Shown piece after piece: positions 24,101-32,553 of a DNA stretch of 64,000 nt (positions are counted from its first letter, which is position 1; each line of letters starts with the position of its first letter). Below the pieces are notes generated by a model, which ran no database searches, was not told where the DNA came from, and saw only the letters and a list, made by a program, of their open reading frames with translations. The stretch is from Lysinibacillus piscis. Lineage in GTDB: Bacteria; Bacillota; Bacilli; Bacillales_A; Planococcaceae. The stretch spans positions 1 to 64,000 of the forward strand of contig NZ_BRZA01000006.1 in NCBI RefSeq assembly GCF_026012395.1. The letters are read 5' to 3'. The position numbers were made by a program, and so were the translations under genes.

Positions 24101-24173
24101 CATCGAGAGCCACATTGGAGATGGCACAACTATTTCGTTTACCATCCCGACAAAGACAACAGGTGAAGTATAG
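21105..24173 (+). CDS. Double-kinase hybrid sensor (7TMR-DISM, HisKA, REC, LytS-like)
   Basis: A 1022-residue membrane sensor. Order: one membrane segment (about 14-33), extracellular beta-rich 7TMR-DISM-type domain (about 45-200), seven-helix membrane region (about 210-420), HisKA with His446 ('ANTSHELRNPLHGM') and its ATPase ('GGGLGLGLSICKDL'), receiver with Asp749 ('LVISDIMMPNMSGYE'), then a LytS/YesM-type second kinase with His840 ('QIQPHFFFNTLNSI') and its own ATPase domain. This suggests an internal phosphorelay. The start is uncertain: GTG 21105, ATG 21114, 21120 and 21123 are all in frame and none has a good ribosome site. Divergent from the BTAD regulator. Confidence 0.88.
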   Translation: MECMGMMKNKTNPHYINIFLLTLLFFSILVVMRLLWMDFMNVGDEANIQQGVLDLNTLHTNKGFQIKLSGEWELYTNTLLISESQKSVKPTYSHLPESWSPYFHKQDGIHYGSYRLTILKEHTDVPQMYGITIPDGLTPYEVYVNKKLIGGLGNMTLDNIEAAPVSRPATYYFMLDAQENEIIIQGIQANPYTDGGMTKEIILGDLQSMSQARFIAVIAQILFCIIFLFYILFILLLWVIGFRNKALIYFAVIIITTIATALVSSNKLLYIYLPFNWIWGQKLYFLTYINNMLFFILFLRELVKEYIKSKALLILSLCCGIYLAFTLIAPIEYILKMRVAFLLLFIVSPILMTIYMFIAVAKGGKGSVFLALAGVATANNSLFVLLQQNSTAPYSHYPFDLLIAATAISAFWFARYYDTTIETEKLSLKLQKEIHAKDEFLANTSHELRNPLHGMMSITQLLLNKQENDDLKLLLSIGRHMSHVLDDLLDLVQLKEQTLRLYPKAIQIHDVAQRMKSIFAFRLSGKPIQLIVNIPIDTPVVWADEIRVIQIFTNLLHNAIKFTEEGSITLTAEKKGSMLYISITDTGIGIDKELQKRIFEPYEQADSSMTAVGGGLGLGLSICKDLIVLHGGTLSLSSEIGKGSTFTFSLPITKKQIDNDTIPEPSHTEAFDKYTSMVNNIEQEIAAIIDTNPFITSRPRILIVDDDPVNLQVLVNVLSTEPYDVETALNGAEAIKKLQNTIFDLVISDIMMPNMSGYELAQHIRKQFTISELPILFLTAKQQHEDIQLAFISGANDFVKKPMEYVEFKARVQALVRMKLSNEERLRIEAAWLQAQIQPHFFFNTLNSIISLHGVDDEQMEELLLAFSDYLQMSFDFQNADLVVPIDYELKLVRSYLIIEQIRFGDRIQVVWNLPDTLELHVPPLVIQTLVENAIQHGILPRREGGIITIRITESEKDHTVAITDNGVGFNTAVPRKKTSVGLMNTEQRLKQIFGTKLVIESHIGDGTTISFTIPTKTTGEV

Positions 24174-24188
24174 CCTGTTGTTTTTTTA
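24156..24188 (+). terminator. Terminator overlapping the end of the first hybrid kinase
   Basis: ACAACAGG (24156-24163) pairs with CCTGTTGT (24174-24181), followed by a run of T. The hairpin includes the stop codon at 24171, so the second kinase gene needs its own promoter or readthrough. Confidence 0.8.
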
Positions 24189-24329
24189 TCTGAGCTCAAG
24201 GAGAATGTTAAATACCTATTTTCACCACTATTCAGTGGACATCCAAAATCCAGAGGCAATTATGCTGGAGCGTAATTGGTTCATGTAATACTTGCAGGAT
24301 TTTTATTAACTATGTTGAAATTATGATAG

Positions 24330-27300
24330 ATGATACTAAAACAGAAAGTTCTTTCAAATACGTTTCAAATACTGTTATTTGCTAGCTTATTTTTTTGCAT
24401 ACTCACCTTCATTCGCTACACTTGGTTAAACCTTATGAATGTACCAGAGGGAGCTGAAATACAAAACGGTACTTTATATTTAGATACACAGGACACATCA
24501 AAAGATTTTAAAATACAATTAAACGGCGAATGGGCATTTTACTCAAACACGCTTATAGCAACAGAAGAAAATCCAATTGAGCCTTCTATTTATGCCAATC
24601 TTCCTGAAGCATGGAATCACTACTTTTCTAATCAAGATGAAATCCTGATTGGCTCTTATCGTTTGACAATTATGCATAATGATTCACCTCAAATGTATGG
24701 CCTAACAATTCCTGAGGGTTTGTCTCCTTATGAATTGTATGTCAATGGTAAGCTAATCGGTGGGATCGGCAAGTTAGCCTTTGATACAGAGGAAAATGCC
24801 CCGATTGATAGAGTGGCTACTTATTATTTTCCTTTACACAAAGGCAAAAACGATATTATTATACAAGGCCAACAATCCAATCATTATATACAAGGTGGCT
24901 TTAGAAAAACAATTGTATTAGGTGATCTGCATTCAATCGAACAATATAAAAGCTTTTCTGTCATTACACAACTTCTTGTTTGTGTGATTTTCCTGTTTTA
25001 TTTACTATTCACTATAATACTCTTTATTATAGGTATACGAAGTAAGTCTCTTTTCTACTTTACATTAACACTTATAACAACTATCTTAACGGTCATCGTC
25101 TCCAGTAATAAGTTGTTATTTGTATATTTTCCAACGAACTGGATTATCGAGCAAAAGCTTTCGTTTTTAGCGTATATATTAACTATGATTTTTCTTATGC
25201 TATTTTTTAAAGAACTGGTTAAGGAGTATACAAAATCAAAAGCCATTATGGTGCTCCTTTGGCTATGTAGTCTATATGCCTTATTTATCGTCCTTGCACC
25301 AATCCAATACGTTTACCAATTTTCCAAAATCACCAGCGTACTGTATATAGTGACACCGATTGCTATTACATTACATATGACTGTACGGATTAAAGAGCAA
25401 AAAGGTATGTTATTTTTAGTATTAACAGGTGTGGCGATTATTGATAATTCCTTATTTTATATAGAAAAGCAAAACCTATCCTTGCCATATAGCCACTATC
25501 CGATTGGCATACTGGCAGCCATTACAATGCTTTCTGCGTTTGAATTTACACGCTATTTTCAGGCAACTATCCAAACACAGCAGCTTTCCATTAAGCTACA
25601 AAAAGAAATAGCAACGAAGGATGATTTTCTAGCCAATACCTCACATGAGCTACGTAATCCGTTACATGGCATGATGAGTATTACACAAGCGATGTTGAAC
25701 AAGCAGGAAAATAAAGACTTACGATTACTCTTATCCATCGGCAATCATATGTCACATGTGTTAGACGATTTGCTCGACTTAGTGCAGCTAAAAGAAAAAA
25801 CATTGCGACTCTATCCAAAAGCACTGAATCTTCACAGTCTAGCCAATAGTATTCACACGATCTTATTATTCCGTCTAAAAAATAAGCCCATTAAATTAAT
25901 CATTAATGTTCCTGAAAATACACCACTTGTTTGGGCAGATGAGACACGGGTTATTCAAATTTTCACGAACCTCATTTACAATGCCATTAAATTTACAGAA
26001 GAAGGCTCTATTACTGTTACTGTGGAAAGAAAAGACGCTATGCTCTATATTTCAGTTACAGATACAGGTGTTGGTATTGATAAAAAGCTGCAAGAGCGAA
26101 TATTCGAACCATATGAGCAGGCTGATGCGAGCATGACAGCTATTGGGGGTGGTCTTGGACTTGGGCTAAGTATTTGCCGGGATTTAGTCACTTTACACGG
26201 AGGTACATTATCTCTACTATCAGAGGTTGGAAAAGGGTCAACATTCACCTTTTCATTGCCAATTGCAGATAATCAAGTCATTACTACTACAGATATCATT
26301 GCTCCAGATAGCTTAAGGAAATTCCAAACTGATTTTTCTAGCTTTGAAAAAGAGGTAGCCATAACAGAACAGGATAGTCTCATTACAAGTCAGCCACATA
26401 TTTTAATTGTGGATGATGACCCTGTTAATTTACAGGTATTAGTGAATGCAATGTCAAGCGAGTCCTATCATATTGACACCGCTACTAGTGGTGCAGCCGC
26501 CTTAGATAAAATCCAAGCAGGTAGCTTCGACTTGGTTATATCAGATATTATGATGCCTTATATGTCTGGCTATGAATTAGCGCAACACATTCGTGAGCAG
26601 TTTTCCATTGCTGAATTACCGATTCTATTTTTAACAGCTCGCCAGCAACGTGAAGATATTCACCTTGCTTTTTCTAGTGGTGCCAATGACTATGTGAAAA
26701 AACCAATGGACTTGACGGAATTTACAGCACGCATCCAAGCGCTGGTGCGCATGAAGCTTTCTGGGGAGGAACGCTTACGCATTGAAGCAGCATGGCTACA
26801 GGCACAAATTCAGCCGCATTTCTTCTTTAATACATTGAACTCCATTATTTCCTTACATGGCGTGGATGATGAGCAAATGGAGGAGTTATTACTAGCCTTT
26901 AGTGACTATTTACAAATGAGCTTCGATTTTCAAAATGTCGATTTAGTTGTGCCGATTGATTATGAACTAAAGCTTGTACGCTCTTATTTAACCATTGAGC
27001 AAATTCGTTTTGGTGACCGAATTCAAGTCATGTGGGATTTACCCGATAACTTCGATTTGCACGTGCCCCCACTAGTCATTCAAACATTAGTGGAAAATGC
27101 CATACAGCATGGTATTTTACCTCGAAAAGAGGGGGGTATCATCACCATTCGTATTACAGAATCTACTGAAGCGTATACTGTAGCGATTATCGATAATGGT
27201 GTAGGCTTTGATACAACAAAGCCACGTAAACAAACAAGTGTTGGCTTAGTCAATACAGAGCAACGATTAAGACAAATTTTCGGTTCAGAGTTGATTGTAG

Positions 27301-27353
27301 AGAGTCAAGTTGGATATGGGACAACCATTGCGTTTGCAATTGCTAAAAAATAA
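24330..27353 (+). CDS. Second double-kinase hybrid sensor, paralogue of 21105
   Basis: A 1007-residue tandem paralogue of the preceding gene with the same order: membrane segment, 7TMR-DISM-type sensor, seven membrane helices, HisKA (His439), ATPase, receiver (Asp739, 'LVISDIMMPYMSGYE'), LytS-type kinase (His830, 'QIQPHFFFNTLNSI') and ATPase. The sensor halves differ clearly between the two proteins while the last ~180 residues are almost the same, including an 86-base run of identical DNA. It probably senses a different signal and feeds the same output. ATG at 24330 has a weak ribosome site. Confidence 0.87.
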   Translation: MILKQKVLSNTFQILLFASLFFCILTFIRYTWLNLMNVPEGAEIQNGTLYLDTQDTSKDFKIQLNGEWAFYSNTLIATEENPIEPSIYANLPEAWNHYFSNQDEILIGSYRLTIMHNDSPQMYGLTIPEGLSPYELYVNGKLIGGIGKLAFDTEENAPIDRVATYYFPLHKGKNDIIIQGQQSNHYIQGGFRKTIVLGDLHSIEQYKSFSVITQLLVCVIFLFYLLFTIILFIIGIRSKSLFYFTLTLITTILTVIVSSNKLLFVYFPTNWIIEQKLSFLAYILTMIFLMLFFKELVKEYTKSKAIMVLLWLCSLYALFIVLAPIQYVYQFSKITSVLYIVTPIAITLHMTVRIKEQKGMLFLVLTGVAIIDNSLFYIEKQNLSLPYSHYPIGILAAITMLSAFEFTRYFQATIQTQQLSIKLQKEIATKDDFLANTSHELRNPLHGMMSITQAMLNKQENKDLRLLLSIGNHMSHVLDDLLDLVQLKEKTLRLYPKALNLHSLANSIHTILLFRLKNKPIKLIINVPENTPLVWADETRVIQIFTNLIYNAIKFTEEGSITVTVERKDAMLYISVTDTGVGIDKKLQERIFEPYEQADASMTAIGGGLGLGLSICRDLVTLHGGTLSLLSEVGKGSTFTFSLPIADNQVITTTDIIAPDSLRKFQTDFSSFEKEVAITEQDSLITSQPHILIVDDDPVNLQVLVNAMSSESYHIDTATSGAAALDKIQAGSFDLVISDIMMPYMSGYELAQHIREQFSIAELPILFLTARQQREDIHLAFSSGANDYVKKPMDLTEFTARIQALVRMKLSGEERLRIEAAWLQAQIQPHFFFNTLNSIISLHGVDDEQMEELLLAFSDYLQMSFDFQNVDLVVPIDYELKLVRSYLTIEQIRFGDRIQVMWDLPDNFDLHVPPLVIQTLVENAIQHGILPRKEGGIITIRITESTEAYTVAIIDNGVGFDTTKPRKQTSVGLVNTEQRLRQIFGSELIVESQVGYGTTIAFAIAKK

Positions 27354-27518
27354 AAGATATTTACACATGCTCAAATAAAATATCATCTATATCTAATGAG
27401 GAAAAAGATTTAAAAAGTCATTATCCTCAATTATGAATAGCTACTTCGATATTACACCTTCAGATAATTAATTTGTACCATTGTATTATTATCTACTAAC
27501 AAAATAACCCATAACAGC

Positions 27519-27554
27519 AAAAAACCTTGTCATATTTAAAAATGACAAGGTTTT
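27519..27554 (-). terminator. Terminator of the 28-32 kb SLH gene and its decayed tail
   Basis: AAACCTTGTCAT pairs with ATGACAAGGTTT with T and A runs on both sides. It lies 33 bases beyond the stop of the frameshifted tail, marking the original 3' end of that gene. The stretch 27354-27518 holds nothing else I can identify. Confidence 0.85.
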
Positions 27555-27586
27555 TATTTGCTTGAACTTTATAGGATAACCGCCTC

Positions 27587-28055
27587 TTAATCTATTGGAT
27601 ATGTTGCTGAACGTGTAAGTGTATTGACACCATTAAATGTAACGTCATCCACACCTTTTAATTGGATATAGGAAGTTCCTACAACATAATGCATATATAC
27701 AGTTGCTGAAACATCAGCTCTGTAATCACTTCGTTATTCGCATTTGTCCAATTAACAAGGTAATTTTTAGGCGTACCCGTTTTTAAATATATGGGTCACT
27801 TTCAATATTAGTTAAACTGACTAAGTTACCATGTGTATAATTAACCTTTAGCGAATAACCATGTTCATTAACTCATCATCGTTATTTAACAATTCATTAA
27901 TATCTACTTTTGTTAAATGGCTCCCCTTTTAAGGAAGCGATAAAATCTTTCACTTTTTGAAAACTAGCAGGTGGTTTAGCTACCTCAGCAAGCACTGTAA
28001 TTTCAGCCACTGTATAAACATTCACATTTGCATTATTAATTTTAGCAAGTGCTAA
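27587..28055 (-). pseudogene. Frameshifted C-terminal remnant of the SLH protein gene
   Basis: Minus-strand reading continues past the stop of the SLH gene at 28052 if one base is restored to an A6 run. The next segments read 'LALAKINNANVNVYTVAEI', 'TKVDINELLNNDDELMNM', 'HGYSLKVNYTHGNLVSLT', 'KTGTPKNYLVNWTNANNEV' and 'ADVSATVYMHYVVGTSYIQ', ending at TAA 27587-27589. About five single-base shifts, several next to homopolymers, separate them. The remnant is followed at once by an intrinsic terminator. It reads as the original ~155-residue C-terminus, now broken. Assembly error is the main alternative. Confidence 0.8.
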
Positions 28056-31000
28056 TTTTTTGTAAGAGCTATCGTTTGTTGTACATTTTCGTTTTTGTGA
28101 TCATCCTTCAGTATTGTCACCTCAGCATTTGAGGCGGCTAACGTTACACCTGTCACCGTAATCGTTAATATTTTACGATCTGGAGACCATGTTCCTCCTG
28201 TAACTATCTGACCATCTATTTTAACCTGATCTAGAGATGCGATTGACTCGCTAAATGTAAGCTCTAGATTATCTGGTGTCCCATCTTGGTCTATGTCCTT
28301 TAACTCAGCCAATGTGACAGTAGGTAGTTTCTGTTCAATAAGTGTTACATTAAAATCTTTCGTTCTCGTTATACCATTTTCTGTGATTGTGGCTGTTACT
28401 ACCACAACATCATTTGTGTCGTCATTTGTACTTCTTGTAACTGTCCCATCTTGGGCAATTGTTGCACTATCTACTGTTGTTGCAGACCATGTTACTCCTA
28501 AATCGTCTATAGTAGTTGGTAAATTCAACTCTGTTGTCACCTCTTGTAAGGATAGATTAGCCTTTTTAATCAACGTCTCATCGATTTTAGCTAATGCTGC
28601 ATTGATTTTATTTAGTGTATCCACATCATATTCATAAGGTGCTTTTCGTTTTCCTGCTGCTGCTGCATCTATATTAAATGTTGTACCTGATTCAGTGACA
28701 TTTAATGATGCATACTTATCATTGTTTCCAATACCAAAGCCATTCGCTTTTGGTGCAACAACTTTAAGTGTGCTTATACCATCTACTGTCAAATTAGAGT
28801 CGCTACCTAGATGAATACCATATACAGTACGAGAATAAGGATCACTTGCCTCTACGCCTACTGAGCCATCTGTAATTGTCACAGTAGTACCTTCAACACC
28901 TTTAATACCATATGCTCCAACATCTCCAATTGATTTTGAAGTAATCTGTGAACTAATAATAGTGATAGCTGCATTCTTACCATCCGCACGTATACCATAT
29001 CCAACCTGTGCATTGTCACCACCTTGTGTATATTGAGCATCAACAGTTGAATCTTTTATAACAAGCTGTGCATTGAGTGGCTTTAAGATAATACCTGCAA
29101 ATCCGTAGCCACCGCCACCAAGTATCTCCATATTAACATGATCTAACATAAGCTTCGTTGCACCATACACTATTAATGAACATCTATTGTTAGTTGCCAT
29201 TGAACTTGCTGAGCCTGATATTTTCAAATAGTTTAATTGCACTTCATCTTTTATTGCATTAACCACTAAACCGCTGGTAAGCTCTAGCTTGTCTTGTCCA
29301 TCAATAATCACTGGATAATTGAGTGTTTGTGTACTAGTCACTGTAATTATATTTGCTGTAGCTACTTTGACCGTTTTCACACGCCCATCCTGAACATGTG
29401 GACTGTTTACACCACTTGTAAATTCCGTAGCACTGACGATATTTAATACTGGTGCTGTATTTACTGAAATCGTTTCACCATTTGTAAATGTGACCGTTTC
29501 CGTTTTAGCATTTCTCGTTACTTGAACAGATTTTAATGTAAAAATACCCGATTCAATTGTACCTGTTGCCACATCAGCAGCACTGTATGTCACAGTAGCG
29601 TCTGTTATTGGTGCGCCATTGCGTGAGAAAGTAATCGCTGTTGGAACCTTTTCTGCTGCTTCGCTTGTAATGATATTGTTCTTATAATAAAATGCACCCG
29701 CTACATTTTGTGTAACAATTTGATAATCATATGGTGCAAGGGCTACTGTCACTGTACTTGGTGCATTTTTTGTTTCATATTTGTCCGCTACTTTGTCAGC
29801 TAGTAATGTAAGGCTAGTACCCACTGTTAAAGTAGGATTCGCACCTACGGTAATCGTTAATACGCTTTTGCCATCCGCATCCGTAGACCATATGCCATCA
29901 TTGTCACCAAAAAGATTTGCCTTGTCCTGCCCAAACCATCTTGCAGCAAGTTCACTTATCGTTCCGCCCTCTTGGTTCGTAACCAGCTCACTAAATTTCA
30001 GCACAATTTTATCACCAGGTGATACTTCACCAGTGTTATCTATATCCTGTAATGTAGCGCTTACTAATTCAGGTTTTTTCACTTCTGCAATTGTTGTATC
30101 GATTGCTGTTGTTTTTGTTTCTGAACCATTTGTTGCTTTGACATGCAATTTCACTGTATCATTCTCATCATTTGCATTGTCACGTGTTACATTACCTGTT
30201 GACAAATCGATAGTAGCATTATGGCTACCCACGACCTCAACCGATTGCCATGTGAAACTTGTACCATTTGGACCTGTTGTGACTAAATCAAGCGGTGTCA
30301 ATACTTCTTCTAAACTCTTATTATCCTTTTTAATTAAATAGGGCAATATCGCTGTATCCACAGTTAACTTTAACTCTGTTTCTGTTAATTGGCCACCTTT
30401 AGCGGCAATTGCGTCTTTCACAGCTTTTGTTACACCTGCTACATTTTCTGACGTAATGCCTTGAATCGCTAATGCTTGATAAATCGCTACTTGCTCTATT
30501 TCTGATGGCGTTGGTGTTGCTGTTAATTTATTTTGTACAACTTCAAGTGGACGTTTTATTGTATGTGTTATTTTCCCGCTTGCATCAACAGTGACAAGTA
30601 TTTGTGCTTCTTTCAATGATGGCGCATCTTCTTTTACCGTAATAATAGCTGTGCCAGGCCCTTTCGATGTAATATTAATTTTGCCATTTGTGATAGTCGC
30701 CGTTGCCACATTCGCATTACTTGTTGTGACAATCGTACCAACCATACCAACTGCTAATGGGTCTTGGTTTGGTGCATCTACAGCATTATTCACCGTCACA
30801 GTTTGTGATGGGAAGGATGGTGTTGTACTGCCACCGCCTGAATTACCCGAATTACCTGAGTCACCTGTTGATGGTGGAATAACTGGAGGTGTTACAGGTG
30901 GCGTAGTTGGGCGCACCACTTCTGAAATATTTGTAATTTGACTGATTGATGGAAGACCACCTGTTGGCAATTTCACAGCTTCCTCAGGCTTAATATTGTC

Positions 31001-32401
31001 TGGTTTAATTAATTTGCCAATTGTACTATCTGTTGGCACAATCAGTTGGCTACCGTATTGTTGTGTTTCTACAGATGGTAGCTGTGCTTTATTTTCAAGC
31101 GTTACTTTAATCGGTGTTTCAATCGTTAATTCCTGTGATTCTAATGTTCCTTTTACGAATACATCTTGGTTACCTATGAAATCAATCGCATTAATTTTTC
31201 CTACTACTTCGATTGCTGATACATTGCTACCTACATTGATAGTTGGTGTCGCATTATCTGTAATAATTTTCGTTTGATCACGATTTACCACCACTTCTTC
31301 TACCTTTGTACCACTCAATTTTACAACTGATTCTTGCTGGCGTTTTGCATCTCCCTCAATAATTAAACGACCATTTAAATCTAAATCATTGAATTCTACT
31401 TGTTTCTGATCACCTTTTTTTACTGTAATATCACCTGTAATTTCAGCATTTGCTAGTTTGATATAGTCGCCTACAATAGTAATATTCGTATCCACTGTTC
31501 CACCTGCTAAATCAAGCGTTAGTGGATTATCAACCGTTCCACCATGTAACAGCTCGACATTACGAATACCTACGATTTTTGTACCGATTTTAATAAAGTC
31601 TAGATTAGCTTCATTTAATACCGATAGATTACGTTCATGAAGTAATGGTTGTAGCTCTTTTTTAATATAGTATTCTTTGCCATCAATTGTGATTTTATTA
31701 TCTTGAATCGCTGAAATCACATTTGCATCGGGACGTTGATTGTCCTGATAATCAGTTTTTACCTCTGAACGAATAGTAAATGCAGCCATGTTCGCACGTG
31801 TAACAGTTGCCTCTCCACCATAAGTTGTCGTTGTTTGACCAATCGTAATGCCCATATCAAATAATGTTTGAATATATGGCGCAGCCCAGTCATTTTTAGT
31901 GATATCCGTAAATGGCAGGGTAATATCTGTTGCTGGTGTTAAACCATACCCTTTAACAATAATTTTAGCCATTTGATTACGTGTAATTGGAGCATTTGGG
32001 TTAAACGAACCATCTGGATAGCCATCAATAATACCTGCTTCCTTTAGTGCAGCTACATAAGGATATGCCCAATCATTTTGTGGAACATCTAAAAATATAT
32101 AGTCAAATGATTTTGTCACATCTAACCCTAAGTTCAATGCTAAAATTTTAGATGCCTGGGCACGTGTTAATAGACCTGTTGGCTTAAATGAGCCATCTGG
32201 ATAACCACTAACAAACCCGCGCTCAAATAGCTCATTTACATATGGAAAATAATCTGAAACTGTCTTCACATCATGGAAGATTTCTTCCTCTGTGTCTGCT
32301 TTTGTTACATTTGGTGCTACTACAGCGATTGCACTTGTTGCCATTGCTGTAGCCATTGCTGTTTTGAATAGTTTATCGTAGAATTTTGCACTATTTTTCA
32401 C
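28052..32401 (-). CDS. Large SLH-domain surface protein, truncated at the C-terminus
   Basis: About 1449 residues, exported and wall-anchored. Signal peptide (1-36, 'AVVAPNVTKA'), three N-terminal SLH domains (about 40-210; 'GYPDGSFKPTGLLTRAQ', 'GYPDGSFNPNAPITRNQ'), a beta-helix-like module (about 225-450), a Pro/Gly/Ser linker (about 495-525), Big/Ig-like repeats, two ~90-residue helical-plus-Ig units ending 'NDTVKLHVKAT'-like, and a pectate-lyase-type beta-helix (about 1040-1250). GTG at 32401 is preferred because it opens a normal signal peptide; TTG at 32413 is the other option but lies only one base from AGAAGGGA. The stop at 28052 follows a frameshift; see the remnant. Function unknown. 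Confidence 0.85.
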   Translation of the reverse strand: MKNSAKFYDKLFKTAMATAMATSAIAVVAPNVTKADTEEEIFHDVKTVSDYFPYVNELFERGFVSGYPDGSFKPTGLLTRAQASKILALNLGLDVTKSFDYIFLDVPQNDWAYPYVAALKEAGIIDGYPDGSFNPNAPITRNQMAKIIVKGYGLTPATDITLPFTDITKNDWAAPYIQTLFDMGITIGQTTTTYGGEATVTRANMAAFTIRSEVKTDYQDNQRPDANVISAIQDNKITIDGKEYYIKKELQPLLHERNLSVLNEANLDFIKIGTKIVGIRNVELLHGGTVDNPLTLDLAGGTVDTNITIVGDYIKLANAEITGDITVKKGDQKQVEFNDLDLNGRLIIEGDAKRQQESVVKLSGTKVEEVVVNRDQTKIITDNATPTINVGSNVSAIEVVGKINAIDFIGNQDVFVKGTLESQELTIETPIKVTLENKAQLPSVETQQYGSQLIVPTDSTIGKLIKPDNIKPEEAVKLPTGGLPSISQITNISEVVRPTTPPVTPPVIPPSTGDSGNSGNSGGGSTTPSFPSQTVTVNNAVDAPNQDPLAVGMVGTIVTTSNANVATATITNGKINITSKGPGTAIITVKEDAPSLKEAQILVTVDASGKITHTIKRPLEVVQNKLTATPTPSEIEQVAIYQALAIQGITSENVAGVTKAVKDAIAAKGGQLTETELKLTVDTAILPYLIKKDNKSLEEVLTPLDLVTTGPNGTSFTWQSVEVVGSHNATIDLSTGNVTRDNANDENDTVKLHVKATNGSETKTTAIDTTIAEVKKPELVSATLQDIDNTGEVSPGDKIVLKFSELVTNQEGGTISELAARWFGQDKANLFGDNDGIWSTDADGKSVLTITVGANPTLTVGTSLTLLADKVADKYETKNAPSTVTVALAPYDYQIVTQNVAGAFYYKNNIITSEAAEKVPTAITFSRNGAPITDATVTYSAADVATGTIESGIFTLKSVQVTRNAKTETVTFTNGETISVNTAPVLNIVSATEFTSGVNSPHVQDGRVKTVKVATANIITVTSTQTLNYPVIIDGQDKLELTSGLVVNAIKDEVQLNYLKISGSASSMATNNRCSLIVYGATKLMLDHVNMEILGGGGYGFAGIILKPLNAQLVIKDSTVDAQYTQGGDNAQVGYGIRADGKNAAITIISSQITSKSIGDVGAYGIKGVEGTTVTITDGSVGVEASDPYSRTVYGIHLGSDSNLTVDGISTLKVVAPKANGFGIGNNDKYASLNVTESGTTFNIDAAAAGKRKAPYEYDVDTLNKINAALAKIDETLIKKANLSLQEVTTELNLPTTIDDLGVTWSATTVDSATIAQDGTVTRSTNDDTNDVVVVTATITENGITRTKDFNVTLIEQKLPTVTLAELKDIDQDGTPDNLELTFSESIASLDQVKIDGQIVTGGTWSPDRKILTITVTGVTLAASNAEVTILKDDHKNENVQQTIALTKN

Positions 32402-32511
32402 TTGTAATTCCAATCCCTTCTACTTACATGATATATACGTTTGCTTACTAATGATTATAAAAAACGCATATATACAAAACCTACACAAGGACTAATACTC
32501 ACATCTATAAA

Positions 32512-32543
32512 AAAACAGACGTAGGAATAACCCACGCCTGTTC
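32512..32543 (-). terminator. Terminator of the 32.5-37.2 kb SLH gene
   Basis: On the minus strand AACAGGCGTGGG pairs (with G-T pairs) with TCCTACGTCTGTT and is followed by seven T. Confidence 0.8.
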
Positions 32544-32553
32544 TAATTATTAC

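Noticed and set aside
24205-24288. 27-codon ORF between the two hybrid kinases, considered as a signalling peptide
   Set aside because: AGGAG is only 1-2 bases from the ATG, there is no signal peptide, and nothing marks it as a processed peptide.
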